From the NCBI RefSeq assembly GCF_008364685.1, contig NZ_VTTL01000011.1, positions 1-64,000 on the forward strand: a stretch of 64,000 nt of DNA, given 5' to 3'. Below the pieces are notes generated by a model. It saw nothing but the letters and a program-made list of their open reading frames with translations, was not told the DNA's origin and ran no database searches. This document shows, in pieces, positions 55,118 to 64,000 of the stretch. Made by a program: the position numbers and the translations under genes. This DNA is from Xanthobacter oligotrophicus. Its GTDB lineage: Bacteria; Pseudomonadota; Alphaproteobacteria; Rhizobiales; Xanthobacteraceae. Each line of letters starts with the position of its first letter. Positions within the stretch are counted from its first letter, which is position 1.

Positions 55118-55416
55118 AGTGAACGTCCTGAAAGGGGGCCGACGAGGCCCTTGCCGGAGCGCGATAGACCCGCCGCGCGCCCCTGTCCATGACCCGGCCG
55201 GGAGATGACGCGCAAGTGAGCCGGCCGTGGACCGGCCCCCTGCCGGAGCCCTCCGGAGGTGGCCGGTCACCTTGGAATGCTTCTTACTCAGGGGCACCTG
55301 TATGGCGCTGCGGTGCAATATGGGGTATAAATTTGCTAGTCGTCTTCGGAGGCATTCGCATTGCGTTTCTCCTTCGGCGGCATATTTTGGTTTTAGCTAC
55401 ACAGATTGCAGCCGAA

Positions 55417-55959
55417 ATGAACGAGATGATCCGCTCCCGCTCCCCATTTGGTGCCCCCTTCGCGCAGGCCGATGCGCAGGACGAGCCGGTTCTTCCCGTC
55501 GCCCAGCTCCGCGACATCAACACCACCCGCCGGACCGGATGCCCGTTCCACGACGTGCGCGAGATGCTGAAGGACGTGGGCCTGCGCCCCACCCGACAGC
55601 GCCTCGCCCTCGGCTGGCTGCTGTTCGCCAAGGGCGACCGGCACGTGACCGCGGAAATCCTGCACGAGGAAGCCATCAAGGCGCGCTTCCCGGTGTCGCT
55701 CGCCACGGTCTACAACACCTTGCACCAGTTCACGGAATCCAGCCTCCTGCGGGAGGTGGCCGTGGACGGCTCCAAGACCTATTTCGACACCAACGCTTCC
55801 GACCACCACCACTTCTTCCTCGAGGGGCAGAACGACCTGCTGGATATTCCGGCGCAGGACGTGGCGGTCCAGCTTCTGCCCGAGCCGCCCGAAGGCTACG
55901 AGGTGGCCCGCGTGGACGTGGTTGTGCGCCTGCGCCGCAAGAGCACCACGCGCGGCTGA
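55417..55959 (+). CDS. irr: Iron response regulator, Fur superfamily
   Basis: 180 residues. The heme-regulatory motif GCPFHDVREML is near residue 42, the winged helix is LRPTRQRLALGWLLF with VSLATVYNTLHQFTESSLLR, and the His-rich second heme/metal site is NASDHHHFFLEGQND. This arrangement is diagnostic for Irr, which controls heme and iron genes in Rhizobiales. ATG at MNEMIRS is the first fitting start. Followed by a terminator. Confidence 0.9.
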   Translation: MNEMIRSRSPFGAPFAQADAQDEPVLPVAQLRDINTTRRTGCPFHDVREMLKDVGLRPTRQRLALGWLLFAKGDRHVTAEILHEEAIKARFPVSLATVYNTLHQFTESSLLREVAVDGSKTYFDTNASDHHHFFLEGQNDLLDIPAQDVAVQLLPEPPEGYEVARVDVVVRLRRKSTTRG

Positions 55960-56031
55960 AGCCCTGTCACGGTTGAGTCGGGTTCGGCCGTGGCGGCCGC
56001 CGGCTGGTTCCAAACTGATCGATGGAAGCAA

Positions 56032-56061
56032 TGCCCCGGCTGGTCCGGGGCATTTTCGTTT
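56032..56061 (+). terminator. Terminator of irr
   Basis: Perfect 8-bp stem TGCCCCGG / CCGGGGCA followed by TTTTCGTTT. Confidence 0.92.
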
Positions 56062-56179
56062 GCGGCAGGGGATCGGCATTCGGGCCGGTGCTGAATCCCG
56101 CGCGCAGGCACCTGATTCGCGAACGCGCATCGGCCGGCTTCCATGGCGCCGATCGGCCGGGATGCCTGAGATTGCTTCC

Positions 56180-57442
56180 CTACCGCCCCTGCCGCAGGGC
56201 GTTCAGCACGGCGATGGAGGCGTAGCCGTCCGCCGGATTGATGCCAACCTTCTGCTGGAAGGCACGCACCGCCCGCATGGTGTCGGCGCCCACGCGGCCG
56301 TCGGCGCCGCCGGTGTCGAAGCCGGCCGCCGTCAGGCGCTGCTGCACCTCCTGCAGTTCCGCCAAAGTCAGCGCCCGCTCGCCGCCGGGCCAGGAGGCCA
56401 CGAACGGTCCCTCGCCCATGATTCGGTCGCCCAGATGCACCACGGCGAGGGCGTAGTTGGACGAGGGGTTGTAGGAACGCACCGCATAGAAATTGTGGAG
56501 CAGCAGCAGCGCCGGCCCGCCGACGCCGCCCGGCAGCCACAGGCGCGCGGGCTCGTCATAGCCGGAGAGCGACTGGCCCTCCACCGTCACCACCCCCAGC
56601 TCGCCCCATTGGGCGAGGGGGCGACGGGTCTTGTTGTCGGCAAGGTCGGTGTTGAAGCCGGCCGGCAGCTTCGATTCGAAGCCCCAGGGCTCGCCGCGAC
56701 GGTATTTGCCGCGCTGGACCAGATAATTGGCGGTGCCGGCGAGGGCATCGTCTGGCTTGCCGAAGGGCGAGATGCGGCCGTCACCGTCGAAGTCCACCCC
56801 CATGTTGAGCCAGACCTCGGGCATCCACTGGGTGTGGCCCATGGCGCCGGCCCATGATCCCCTCATCTCCTGCGGCGTGCCCCAGCCGCGCTCGACGATG
56901 ACGAGGGCGTTGAGCAGCTCCGCTTCCCAGTATTTGCGCCGGCGCGCATCGCCCCAGGCTAGTGCGGCGAGGGAGGGAAAGATGGGGGTCATGTGCTTGG
57001 GATTGTCGAGCACGTCGCCGAAGGCGCTCTCCATGCCCCAATAGCCGAGCATGACCCGGCGATCGACGCCGAACGCCTTCTCGATCCGCTCGAACAGGCC
57101 GGCATACTGGCGGGCGCGCTGCTTGCCGGTGGAGATGCGCCAGTCGGAGACGCGGCGGTTGAGATACTGCCAGCTCTGCTCGGTGAACTCGGCCTGGTTG
57201 CGGTCCTGCGCATAGACGCCGGTGTCCGGCTTCAGGCCGTTGAAGACGCGGTTGTAGGTGGCATCCGAGACGCCGCGCGCGCGGGCCCTGGCGCGGAAGG
57301 TTTCCACCCAGCGCGGGAAGGGCTGCGCCGACTGCTGGGCAAGTGCGGGGGCCGCTGCGAGCAGTCCGGCGCCGGCCAGGGAGCCTGCAAAAGACCCTGC
57401 GAGTCCGAGGGAAAAGGCGCGGCGGTTCAGGGCGAGGGGCAT
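56180..57442 (-). CDS. mltB: Lytic murein transglycosylase, MltB family, with PG-binding domain
   Basis: 420 residues. A Tat-like signal (NRRAFSLGLAGSFAGSLAGA) leads to the SLT_2 catalytic domain: MLGYWGMESAFGDVLDNP with the catalytic Glu, GAMGHTQWMPEVWLNMGVDF. The C-terminal peptidoglycan-binding domain is LTAAGFDTGGADGRVGADTM followed by AVRAFQQKVGINPADGY. Periplasmic. It starts 20 bases past the murI stop on the same strand, so the two are probably co-transcribed. Confidence 0.9.
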   Translation of the reverse strand: MPLALNRRAFSLGLAGSFAGSLAGAGLLAAAPALAQQSAQPFPRWVETFRARARARGVSDATYNRVFNGLKPDTGVYAQDRNQAEFTEQSWQYLNRRVSDWRISTGKQRARQYAGLFERIEKAFGVDRRVMLGYWGMESAFGDVLDNPKHMTPIFPSLAALAWGDARRRKYWEAELLNALVIVERGWGTPQEMRGSWAGAMGHTQWMPEVWLNMGVDFDGDGRISPFGKPDDALAGTANYLVQRGKYRRGEPWGFESKLPAGFNTDLADNKTRRPLAQWGELGVVTVEGQSLSGYDEPARLWLPGGVGGPALLLLHNFYAVRSYNPSSNYALAVVHLGDRIMGEGPFVASWPGGERALTLAELQEVQQRLTAAGFDTGGADGRVGADTMRAVRAFQQKVGINPADGYASIAVLNALRQGR

Positions 57443-57461
57443 TCGGTCTCCAGGCGGGAAA

Positions 57462-58376
57462 TCAGCTGGCGCCGCGCGCCGGCCCGGATGGGTCCAGCAC
57501 CTGCGGCGGGGCCACGGGACGGCCGACGATGGCGCCGATCCGCACCGCCTCCAGCGGCCGCAGGGTCGAGACCAGCCGCACCGGCGACGGATCGTCCTGC
57601 GCCGCCGGTGCGGCGGTCCCGATGAGCTGGGTGACGCGCCGGGCGATGGCCGGGGCGGGATCGATCCAAGTCACCGGCCACGGCGCAAGGCGGGTCAGCC
57701 GGTCGAGAATGAGCGGATAATGGGTGCAGGCGAGCACCACCGTGTCGGTGCGCCGGCCGCCGGCATTGACGAAGCAGGGCGCGATCTCGGCCGCGATGTC
57801 GGCATCGTCGACCGGATCGCCGGCCATGGCAGCTTCGGCAAGGCCCGCTAGCCTGTCGCTGGGCACCAGCGCCACGTCGCAGCCGGAGGCGAATTCCCGC
57901 ACCAGCGCGGCGGTATAATCGCGCCGCACCGTGCCGGGGGTGGCGAGCACGCTCACGCGCCTGGTGCGCGAGGCGAGGCAGGCGGGCTTGATGGCCGGCA
58001 CCGTGCCGATGAAGGGGAGGGTGGGGTGCCCCGCGCGCAGCGACGGCAGGGCCAGGGTGGACGCGGTGTTGCAGGCAATGACAACGAGGTCGGGCCTCAC
58101 CTCGCCGATCAGGCGGTCCATGACATGGCCGACGCGGGCGACCAGCGTCTCATCCGAGAGGGCGCCATAGGGGAAGGCGGCATCGTCGGCGGCATAGACG
58201 AAGTGCGCGTCGGGCCGTACCCGGGCCACCTCGCGGAACACGGAGAGGCCCCCCAGGCCCGAATCGAACACCAATATGGTGGGCGCGCGATCCGCCAGCT
58301 CCGAGGCCAGCACGCGGGGAAGCGGAGCAAGGGAGGTCACGTCGGGGCTCTCGGCGGCAGGTGAGACGATGGGCAA
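57462..58376 (-). CDS. murI: Glutamate racemase
   Basis: 304 residues. Supplies D-glutamate for peptidoglycan. LVFDSGLGGLSVFREV is the N-terminal signature; catalytic Cys residues are in VVIACNTASTLALP and VVLACTHYPLILDRL, with FVYAADDAAFPYGA between. The start is a TTG with agga at good spacing, and the N-terminus (about 33 residues before PTILVFDSG) is longer than usual. The frame has no ATG start. Confidence 0.92.
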   Translation of the reverse strand: MPIVSPAAESPDVTSLAPLPRVLASELADRAPTILVFDSGLGGLSVFREVARVRPDAHFVYAADDAAFPYGALSDETLVARVGHVMDRLIGEVRPDLVVIACNTASTLALPSLRAGHPTLPFIGTVPAIKPACLASRTRRVSVLATPGTVRRDYTAALVREFASGCDVALVPSDRLAGLAEAAMAGDPVDDADIAAEIAPCFVNAGGRRTDTVVLACTHYPLILDRLTRLAPWPVTWIDPAPAIARRVTQLIGTAAPAAQDDPSPVRLVSTLRPLEAVRIGAIVGRPVAPPQVLDPSGPARGAS

Positions 58377-58803
58377 ACGCTTATCCTCAACGGCGCAGGC
58401 GAGATTGTGACGCAGCGCCCGTAAAGGAAGGATGAGCGTGCCGCCGGAGCGGGAAACATCCGGGTTCGGTCTTTGGGAGCCGAAGGGGGCGGCGGGCAGG
58501 TTCGGGCTGCCTGTTCACCGCTGCTTCACCGCTGCGACTGGGCGCGGCTGGAACCCTCTCCCACTTGCTGAGGAGGGCAGGGTGGGGGAACAGGCGGTTT
58601 TCACCGGTGCCGCCGGTGCCCTTTGGCGCAGGCTTTACCCCCTCCCCCGCACGCGGGAGAGGAAGAGACATGCGGGAGAGGGTGTCCTCGTTTCAAGCCG
58701 TGCTCCCCACCTACCCAGCAGATGGGCTCGGCGGGGGTGAGTTCCCTGTCGTCGCCGGTCACGGCTGCCGCCGTCCGCCTGAGGCATCCGCCAGGGCTGC
58801 ATC
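58377..58803. other. Intergenic region, murI side to a small membrane protein
   Basis: 427 bases. A purine-rich repeated segment (CCCCCTCCCCCGCACGCGGGAGAGG near 58640, split by short hairpins) resembles common dispersed intergenic elements. No gene. Confidence 0.45.
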
Positions 58804-59202
58804 TCAGCCCCGCGAGACGGGCGTGAGCAGGCCTGCCAGGGCGCCGATGGCGGTGGAGGCGAGGCCCACGAGGCCATCGGGGATGACCACGCGAAGGTCT
58901 TTCGCATCGCCGTGCATGTAAATCGTGTAGGCCGCGATTCCGGCAATGGAGCTGACCGCCAGAACGACGCTGACGCCCAGCGTCTTGACCACGATCTTGT
59001 AGACGCTGCCGTCGATGGTGACCCCAGTCCGGTCGGCAACGCGTTTTTCCTCAGCGTCGGACCGCAGCACGGCATCGGCCGCCAGGGTCTTGATCTGCTG
59101 GGGATTGTCTTTGAGTTGCTGCACGGCTTCCGGGTCGGTGGCGAGCTTGTCCGTGAGCGCGTTGGCGAGGACGTTGGCCGAGCGCAGTGGTGATTGTTCC
59201 AT
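58804..59202 (-). CDS. Hypothetical membrane protein
   Basis: 132 residues. A hydrophilic N-terminal half (ALTDKLATDPEAVQQLKDNP, then ADAVLRSDAEEKRVADRTG) and two hydrophobic segments (VVLAVSSIAGIAAYTIYMHG and VGLASTAIGALAGLLTPVSR). Start at MEQSPLRSAN after gggggc. I do not recognise a family. Divergent from purB. Confidence 0.6.
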   Translation of the reverse strand: MEQSPLRSANVLANALTDKLATDPEAVQQLKDNPQQIKTLAADAVLRSDAEEKRVADRTGVTIDGSVYKIVVKTLGVSVVLAVSSIAGIAAYTIYMHGDAKDLRVVIPDGLVGLASTAIGALAGLLTPVSRG

Positions 59203-59353
59203 GGTTATGCCCCCATAAGTTGTACAAAAATATAATGCACCACTGTGTTGGGCCGGCAAGCTCCATGTTCGCGCGCCATGTTTCCGCCGCGCTACCCGGC
59301 GCCGCGCCTTTCTGCTAAAGCGCTCGCCTGCCCAATATGACGAGCACCCGCAC

Positions 59354-60661
59354 ATGATCCCGCGTTACAGCCGGCCGGAAATGGCCGCCATCTGGTCCCC
59401 CGAAGCCCGCTTCCGCATCTGGTTCGAGATCGAGGCCCATGCCGCCGACGCCATGGCGGACCTCGGCATCGTGCCGAAGGAGGCCGCGGCCAAGATCTGG
59501 GAGCTGGGCGGAAAGGCCGAGTTCAACGTGGAACGCATCGACGCCATCGAGCGGGACGTGAAGCACGATGTCATCGCCTTCCTCACCCATCTCGCCGAGT
59601 TCGTGGGGCCGGAAGCCCGCTTCGTGCACCAGGGCATGACCTCGTCCGACGTGCTGGATACCTGCTTCGCGGTACAGCTGGCCCGCGCCAGCGACCTGCT
59701 CATCGCCGACGTGGACGCGCTGCTGAAGGTGCTGGAGCGCCGGGCGTTCGAGTTCAAGCTGACCCCCACGGTGGGCCGCTCCCACGGCATCCATGCCGAG
59801 CCCACCACCTTCGGCGTGAAGCTGGCCATCGCCGCCGCCGAGTTCCAGCGCGCCCGCGCCCGGCTGGTGGCCGCCCGCGCCGAGGTCGCCACCTGCGCCA
59901 TCTCCGGGGCGGTGGGCACTTTCGCCCATATCGATCCGGCGGTGGAAGCCCATGTGGCGCAAAAGCTCGGGCTCACCGTGGAGACGGTCTCCACCCAGGT
60001 GATCCCGCGCGATCGGCACGCCATGTTCTTCGCGGTGCTGGGCGTGGTGGCGTCTTCCGTGGAGCGGCTCGCCATCGAGGTGCGCCATCTCCAGCGCACC
60101 GAGGTGCTGGAGGCGGAGGAGTATTTCTCCCCCGAGCAGAAGGGCTCCTCGGCCATGCCCCACAAGCGCAACCCGGTGCTCACTGAGAACCTCACCGGCC
60201 TTGCCCGCATGGTGCGCGCCTATGCCCTGCCGGCCATGGAGAACGTGGCCCTGTGGCACGAGCGGGACATCTCCCACTCCTCCGTGGAGCGCATGATTGG
60301 CCCCGACGCCACGGTGACGCTGGACTTCGCCCTGGCGCGCCTCACCGGCGTCATGGACAAGCTGGTGGTCCACACCGACAACATGCAGAAGAACATGGAC
60401 AAGCTGGGCGGCCTCATCCACTCCCAGCGGGTGCTGCTGGCGCTGACCCAGAAGGGGGCGAGCCGCGAGGACAGCTACCGCCTGGTCCAGCGCAACGCCA
60501 TGCGGGTGTGGCGCGGGGAGGGCGACTTCCGCACCTTCCTCCTCGCCGACGATGACGTGCGTAAGTATCTCTCGGAAGACGACATCAACGAGAAGTTCGA
60601 TCTCGGCTACCACCTGAAGAACGTGGACACCATCTTCACGCGGGTGTTCGGCCGGGCCTGA
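59354..60661 (+). CDS. purB: Adenylosuccinate lyase
   Basis: 435 residues. Acts in purine synthesis (SAICAR to AICAR, adenylosuccinate to AMP). Conserved TSSDVLDTCFAVQL, GRSHGIHAEPTTFGVKLA, and the fumarase/ASL signature GSSAMPHKRNPVLTENLTGL with catalytic Ser. The ATG follows the usual family length. Confidence 0.96.
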   Translation: MIPRYSRPEMAAIWSPEARFRIWFEIEAHAADAMADLGIVPKEAAAKIWELGGKAEFNVERIDAIERDVKHDVIAFLTHLAEFVGPEARFVHQGMTSSDVLDTCFAVQLARASDLLIADVDALLKVLERRAFEFKLTPTVGRSHGIHAEPTTFGVKLAIAAAEFQRARARLVAARAEVATCAISGAVGTFAHIDPAVEAHVAQKLGLTVETVSTQVIPRDRHAMFFAVLGVVASSVERLAIEVRHLQRTEVLEAEEYFSPEQKGSSAMPHKRNPVLTENLTGLARMVRAYALPAMENVALWHERDISHSSVERMIGPDATVTLDFALARLTGVMDKLVVHTDNMQKNMDKLGGLIHSQRVLLALTQKGASREDSYRLVQRNAMRVWRGEGDFRTFLLADDDVRKYLSEDDINEKFDLGYHLKNVDTIFTRVFGRA

Positions 60662-60675
60662 CAAAGTCCCGAACC

Positions 60676-60786
60676 GCCGTCATGGCCGGGCTTGTCCCGG
60701 CCATCCACGCCCTGCGGCCGGGAGCGACTTCAGGACGGTGCGCAGGCGGCGCCGCGTGGATGCCCGGTACAAGGCCGGGCATGACG
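60676..60786. repeat. REP-like dispersed repeat, copy 2
   Basis: GCCGTCATGGCCGGGC...GCCGGGCATGACG arms with internal inverted pairs GCCGGG..CCCGGC. The arms match the element at 41751-41924. It fills the gap between purB and the convergent DUF2794 gene. Confidence 0.72.
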
Positions 60787-60833
60787 TTACGACAAGCCCT
60801 CAGTCGTTTCTGGCCTCGCAGAAACGCTCCCCC

Positions 60834-61205
60834 TCAGATCGCCTTCAGCGGCTTTTCCAATACGGCGAGGACGCGCGGCAGCTCGTGGCCGCGCTTCAGG
60901 ATGTGGCCGGTCTGGGAGATCACCGCATACATGCCCTGGCGCCGGGCGAGGCGCGGGTCCTTCTCGATGCGGTAGAGAGGCATGTCCATGGCGCGGCGGA
61001 AGATGGCGAACACCGCCTTGTCGCGCGTGAAGTCGATGGCGTAGTCGCGCCATTCGCCCTGCGCCACCATGCGCCCGTAAAGGTCGAGGATGCGGTCGAG
61101 TTCCCGCCGGTCGAAGGTGATCTTCAACGGGGCGGGGGATGAGGCCGCGGGCTGGACCGGAACGGCGCCGCGGCGCGACAGGATTATGGGTTCAGCGTCT
61201 CCCAT
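60834..61205 (-). CDS. DUF2794 family protein
   Basis: 123 residues: LKITFDRRELDRILDLYGRM, VAQGEWRDYAIDFTRDKAVF and MYAVISQTGHILKRGHELPR are the conserved parts of this alphaproteobacterial family. Function unknown. Neighbourhood with purB, a DUF1223 gene and acnA is conserved in Rhizobiales. Confidence 0.85.
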   Translation of the reverse strand: MGDAEPIILSRRGAVPVQPAASSPAPLKITFDRRELDRILDLYGRMVAQGEWRDYAIDFTRDKAVFAIFRRAMDMPLYRIEKDPRLARRQGMYAVISQTGHILKRGHELPRVLAVLEKPLKAI

Positions 61206-61782
61206 CGGGCCTCCTCTGTCGCGGCCTCACCCGGGATGCCCGATCCGCCGGGGCGCTCTCCACAAGATGCGCCAATGGCGGGCGGGATGGTGCAGGCCCT
61301 TGTCCTGAACCATGATCGCCCCCGGCGGGGCGCCTTTCAAGGCCAATTGGTAGCCGGCTGTCGCATTTGCGAAAGCGGTATGTTGGTGCCGATCACGGCA
61401 ACGTCAATGAAATCACAGTCTCGCCGAAATTCGGTCAATCGCGCGCCGCGGGCCGGCGGGATCTTCAATCGCGTAGCAGGGCCGGTTCGCGAGGCGCTCC
61501 GGCTATCCCAGCCCCCCAGCCCCCCGGGGTGTGCGTGAACCGGCCACTGCTACGCACCGACATCATTAGACCCCCAATAGGCCGCCTTCCGGGCGGCCTT
61601 CTTTTTTGCGCGCGCGTCTGGTTCGGGCGCCTGCGGGATTGCGTGGACGTGATGGCGAAGGCCACGGCCGCCGCCGACGCGAGCGACGCATGGCGGAGCG
61701 GCTGCACCGGCCGCCCACGCGGGGGCCGAAGACCGCAGTCTCCGGCGTGCCGCGCCGGCGTGCGGGCAAAGGGGGTCGGGGA
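61206..61782. other. Gene-free region ending in an orphan terminator; candidate small RNA
   Basis: 577 bases without a credible protein gene. It holds a hairpin (TGCCG/CGGCA near 61390) and a plus-strand terminator at 61579, although the nearest upstream plus-strand gene is purB, with a minus-strand gene between. A non-coding transcript reading rightward is therefore possible. It does not match tmRNA, SRP RNA or 6S RNA by eye. Confidence 0.4.
61579..61608 (+). terminator. Orphan rho-independent terminator
   Basis: GGCCGCC stem, TTCCG loop, GGCGGCC, then TTCTTTTTTG. Direction is plus, away from any annotated plus-strand gene. Confidence 0.9.
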
Positions 61783-62517
61783 TCAGTTGCCGAGCGGCAG
61801 GAAGGCGGCGCCGATGATGGGGCCGGGCATGTTCGGGCTGCCGGTCTGCACCAGCACCGCCACGGAATCCACGCCGTCCCGGCTGACATCCTTGAGCGCC
61901 ACGCGATAGCGCCGGGCATCGCCCTGCCAGATGGCGACACGGGTCCAGCCGCGCACCACGTTGGAATAGGTCACGTTGCGCCCGCCGTTCTCGCCGCGGC
62001 CGATGGCCACCGTCTGGCTGCGCGTGACCGGGCACAGCCACAGGTCCGCGCCCTCGGCGGCGGCCTTGCTCTCGGGCAAGGTGATCTCGATGGCATCGCC
62101 GTCCCGCGTCACCGACACCGGCACCGTGAGCCCGCCATTGCTACGCGCGGCGAACAGGGCGCGCTGCAGCGCGGCGCGGTCACTGCCCTTGGCGGACAGG
62201 GTGCCGTCCACCACCACCTGCGGCGTGAAGATCTTCCGGTCCGGGCGCTGGTCGGCATAGGCCTTCTGGCGCAGGGAATGGCCGTGCAGCGCCAGCGTGT
62301 CCTTCCAGCCCACATAGTCCCAATAGTCCACCGCCAGCGTGAGGGCGAGCACCTGCGGGTCCTTGGCGATCTCGGTGAGGAGGGCGTCGGCGGGGGGGCA
62401 GGAGGCGCAGCCCTGGCTGGTGAACAGCTCCACCACGGTCTTCGGCTGGCTCTGCCCCAGGGCCGGGCTGGCGGCGAGGGCGAGCAGAAGCGCGAGGGTG
62501 GTGCGAGCGAAGGTCAT
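61783..62517 (-). CDS. DUF1223 secreted thioredoxin-fold protein
   Basis: 244 residues. Signal peptide (LALLLALAASPALGQSQPKT), then VVELFTSQGCASCPPADALL with a CxxC-like CASC, and LAVDYWDYVGWKDTLALHGH. Family of unknown function with a thioredoxin-type N-terminus. Lies between acnA and DUF2794 as in other Rhizobiales. Confidence 0.85.
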   Translation of the reverse strand: MTFARTTLALLLALAASPALGQSQPKTVVELFTSQGCASCPPADALLTEIAKDPQVLALTLAVDYWDYVGWKDTLALHGHSLRQKAYADQRPDRKIFTPQVVVDGTLSAKGSDRAALQRALFAARSNGGLTVPVSVTRDGDAIEITLPESKAAAEGADLWLCPVTRSQTVAIGRGENGGRNVTYSNVVRGWTRVAIWQGDARRYRVALKDVSRDGVDSVAVLVQTGSPNMPGPIIGAAFLPLGN

Positions 62518-62691
62518 GATGGGCAATAGGAGCTTTCGGCAAGGGGGACGGCTTCGGGAATAACTGAGGCGGGGGACCGGCACCAGTCACAATGGGGTGT
62601 CACGGCGGGCTGGAGAAAACGTCCTGGAAACGTCCCGCAAGGGCAGCAAAAAGCGACACGTGCGCGGGGCCCGCAATCTGCACCCCGCATG

Positions 62692-62723
62692 AAAAGGCCG
62701 GCCCGGAGGAAACCGGGCCGGCC
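62692..62723 (-). terminator. Terminator of acnA
   Basis: Perfect 11-bp stem GGCCGGCCCGG / CCGGGCCGGCC with a six-base loop; read on the minus strand it is followed by TTTT. Confidence 0.92.
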
Positions 62724-62754
62724 GTTGTTCGTCAGCAGCGCGAGCCGGCGCCGA

Positions 62755-64000
62755 TCACGCCGCGAGCGAGCGCAGCACGTAGGGCAGGATGCCGCCGTTG
62801 CGGAAGTAGTCGAGCTCGTCCAGCGTATCGATACGGCAGATGAGGTCCACGTTCTTCACCGAGCCGTCGGCGAACTTGATCTCGGCGGTCAGGGTCTGGC
62901 GGGGCTTGAGGTCGCCCTCGATGCCCTTGAGGGTGACGATCTCGTCGCCCTTGATGCCCAGCGTCTGCCAGCTCTCGCCGTCCTTGAACACCAGCGGCAC
63001 GATGCCCATGCCCACCAGGTTCGAGCGATGGATGCGCTCGAAGGACTGGGCCACCACGGCGCGCACGCCGAGCAGCTTGGTGCCCTTCGCCGCCCAGTCG
63101 CGGGACGAGCCGGTGCCGTATTCCTTGCCGGCGAACACCACCAGCGGCACGCCCTCGGAGCGGTACAGCATGGCCGCGTCGTAGATGGGCAGGTTGGCGC
63201 CGTCCGGATAATGGATGGTCACGCCGCCTTCCACGCCCGGCACCATCTGGTTCTTGATGCGGATGTTGGCAAAGGTGCCGCGCATCATCACTTCATGGTT
63301 GCCGCGGCGGGTGCCGTACTGGTTGAAGTCCACCGGGCGCACCTGATGCTCGATCAGGTACTGGCCCGCCGGGGACGCCTGCTTGATGGAGCCGGCCGGC
63401 GAGATGTGGTCGGTGGTGATGGAGTCGAGGAACAGGCCCATGATCCGGGCATCGATGATGTCGGTGACCGGAACCGGATCCTTCGTCATGCCGACGAAGT
63501 AGGGCGGGTTCTGCACATAGGTGGAGGCATCCTGCCAGGCATAGGTCTGGCCGGTGGGAATGGCGATCTTCTGCCAGTTCTCGTCGCCCTTGAAGACGTC
63601 GGAATACTTTTCCTTGAACATCTTCTTGGTGACGTTCTCGCGGATATACTGGGCCACTTCCTTGTTGGAAGGCCAGATGTCCTTGAGATAGACGGGCTTG
63701 CCGTCCTTGTCGGTGCCGAGCGGCTCGGTGGTGAGGTCGATCTGCAGGGAGCCGGCCAGCGCGTAGGCCACCACCAGCGGCGGGGAGGCGAGATAGTTCG
63801 CCTTCACGTCCGGGTTCACGCGGCCCTCGAAGTTGCGGTTGCCGGAGATGACGGCGCCGGCCACGAGGTCGTTCTTGTTGATGGCCTCGGAGATGGCTTC
63901 CGGGAGCGGGCCGGAATTGCCGATGCAGGTGGTGCAGCCGAAGCCCACCAGGTTGAAGCCGATCTCGTCCAGATATTCCTGGAGGCCGGCGGCCTTGAGA
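62755..64000 (-). CDS. acnA: Aconitate hydratase A (3' part, runs off the window)
   Basis: The last 415 codons are present; the gene continues past the right end. FNLVGFGCTTCIGNSGPLPE holds two of the three 4Fe-4S Cys ligands, VISGNRNFEGRVNPDVKANY and FAGKEYGTGSSRDWAAKGTK are further aconitase A signatures, the latter with substrate-binding residues. Converts citrate to isocitrate via cis-aconitate, the product of the tcu pathway. Ends in a strong terminator. Confidence 0.95.
   Translation of the reverse strand, partial: LKAAGLQEYLDEIGFNLVGFGCTTCIGNSGPLPEAISEAINKNDLVAGAVISGNRNFEGRVNPDVKANYLASPPLVVAYALAGSLQIDLTTEPLGTDKDGKPVYLKDIWPSNKEVAQYIRENVTKKMFKEKYSDVFKGDENWQKIAIPTGQTYAWQDASTYVQNPPYFVGMTKDPVPVTDIIDARIMGLFLDSITTDHISPAGSIKQASPAGQYLIEHQVRPVDFNQYGTRRGNHEVMMRGTFANIRIKNQMVPGVEGGVTIHYPDGANLPIYDAAMLYRSEGVPLVVFAGKEYGTGSSRDWAAKGTKLLGVRAVVAQSFERIHRSNLVGMGIVPLVFKDGESWQTLGIKGDEIVTLKGIEGDLKPRQTLTAEIKFADGSVKNVDLICRIDTLDELDYFRNGGILPYVLRSLAA

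Noticed and set aside
55260-55416. Possible Irr operator (ICE) upstream of irr
   Set aside because: No TTTAGAA/TTCTAAA-like half-sites were found.

Overview
The window is high-GC DNA from an alphaproteobacterium of the order Hyphomicrobiales, most likely a Xanthobacteraceae-like organism. Pointers are the Irr-type Fur regulator with a GCPFHD heme motif, the Rhizobiales porin whose mature part begins AADLPVKAKAVEYVKVC, the dapA-smpB neighbourhood, the acnA/DUF1223/DUF2794 neighbourhood, and typical Rhizobiales dispersed repeats. Identification is by protein and motif recognition only; no database search was run.

Layout. (1) 1-7050: tyrosine catabolism (hppD, a Rieske ferredoxin and a divergent Lrp/AsnC regulator), then an HMG-CoA-lyase-like / CoA-transferase / MFS operon with a divergent LysR regulator. 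(2) 7127-22833: an accessory catabolic island. It has an imperfect copy of a 43-bp repeat at each edge, and a decayed IS3-family element lies at its left end. One tight plus-strand gene series encodes an alcohol dehydrogenase, an acyl-CoA synthetase, an aldehyde dehydrogenase, a CrtC/AttH-like protein, a HAD phosphatase, a stand-alone phosphohistidine swivel domain, two proteins I cannot name, a pyruvate-phosphate-dikinase-like protein with a divergent C-terminus, a GAF/PucR regulator and an outer-membrane protein. This resembles the split-dikinase logic of phenylphosphate synthase and is the best candidate for an undescribed system. (3) 22965-31298: a TctDE-like two-component system with a PgtC-like binding protein, next to a tricarballylate operon (tcuC-tcuA-tcuB) that ends in a ModA-like binding protein. 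(4) 31299-32786: AT-rich repeats and a broken integrase, the scar of an old island. (5) 32787-64000: mostly core genome. It holds serA, two porins, a BON/OmpA envelope operon with a hidden 35-codon gene, slt, dapA, a toxin-antitoxin pair, smpB, rpoZ, DNA-repair glycosylases, gluQ, dsbB, irr, mltB, murI, purB and the 3' part of acnA.

How the parts work together (inference). In the island, dikinase-type phosphohistidine chemistry would activate an organic substrate taken up through the outer-membrane protein. The dehydrogenases and CoA ligase would then oxidise it and convert it to a CoA thioester, under control of the co-encoded PucR-type regulator. The tcu block oxidises tricarballylate to cis-aconitate, which feeds aconitase. 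The right half combines cell-wall, envelope, translation and iron-response functions.
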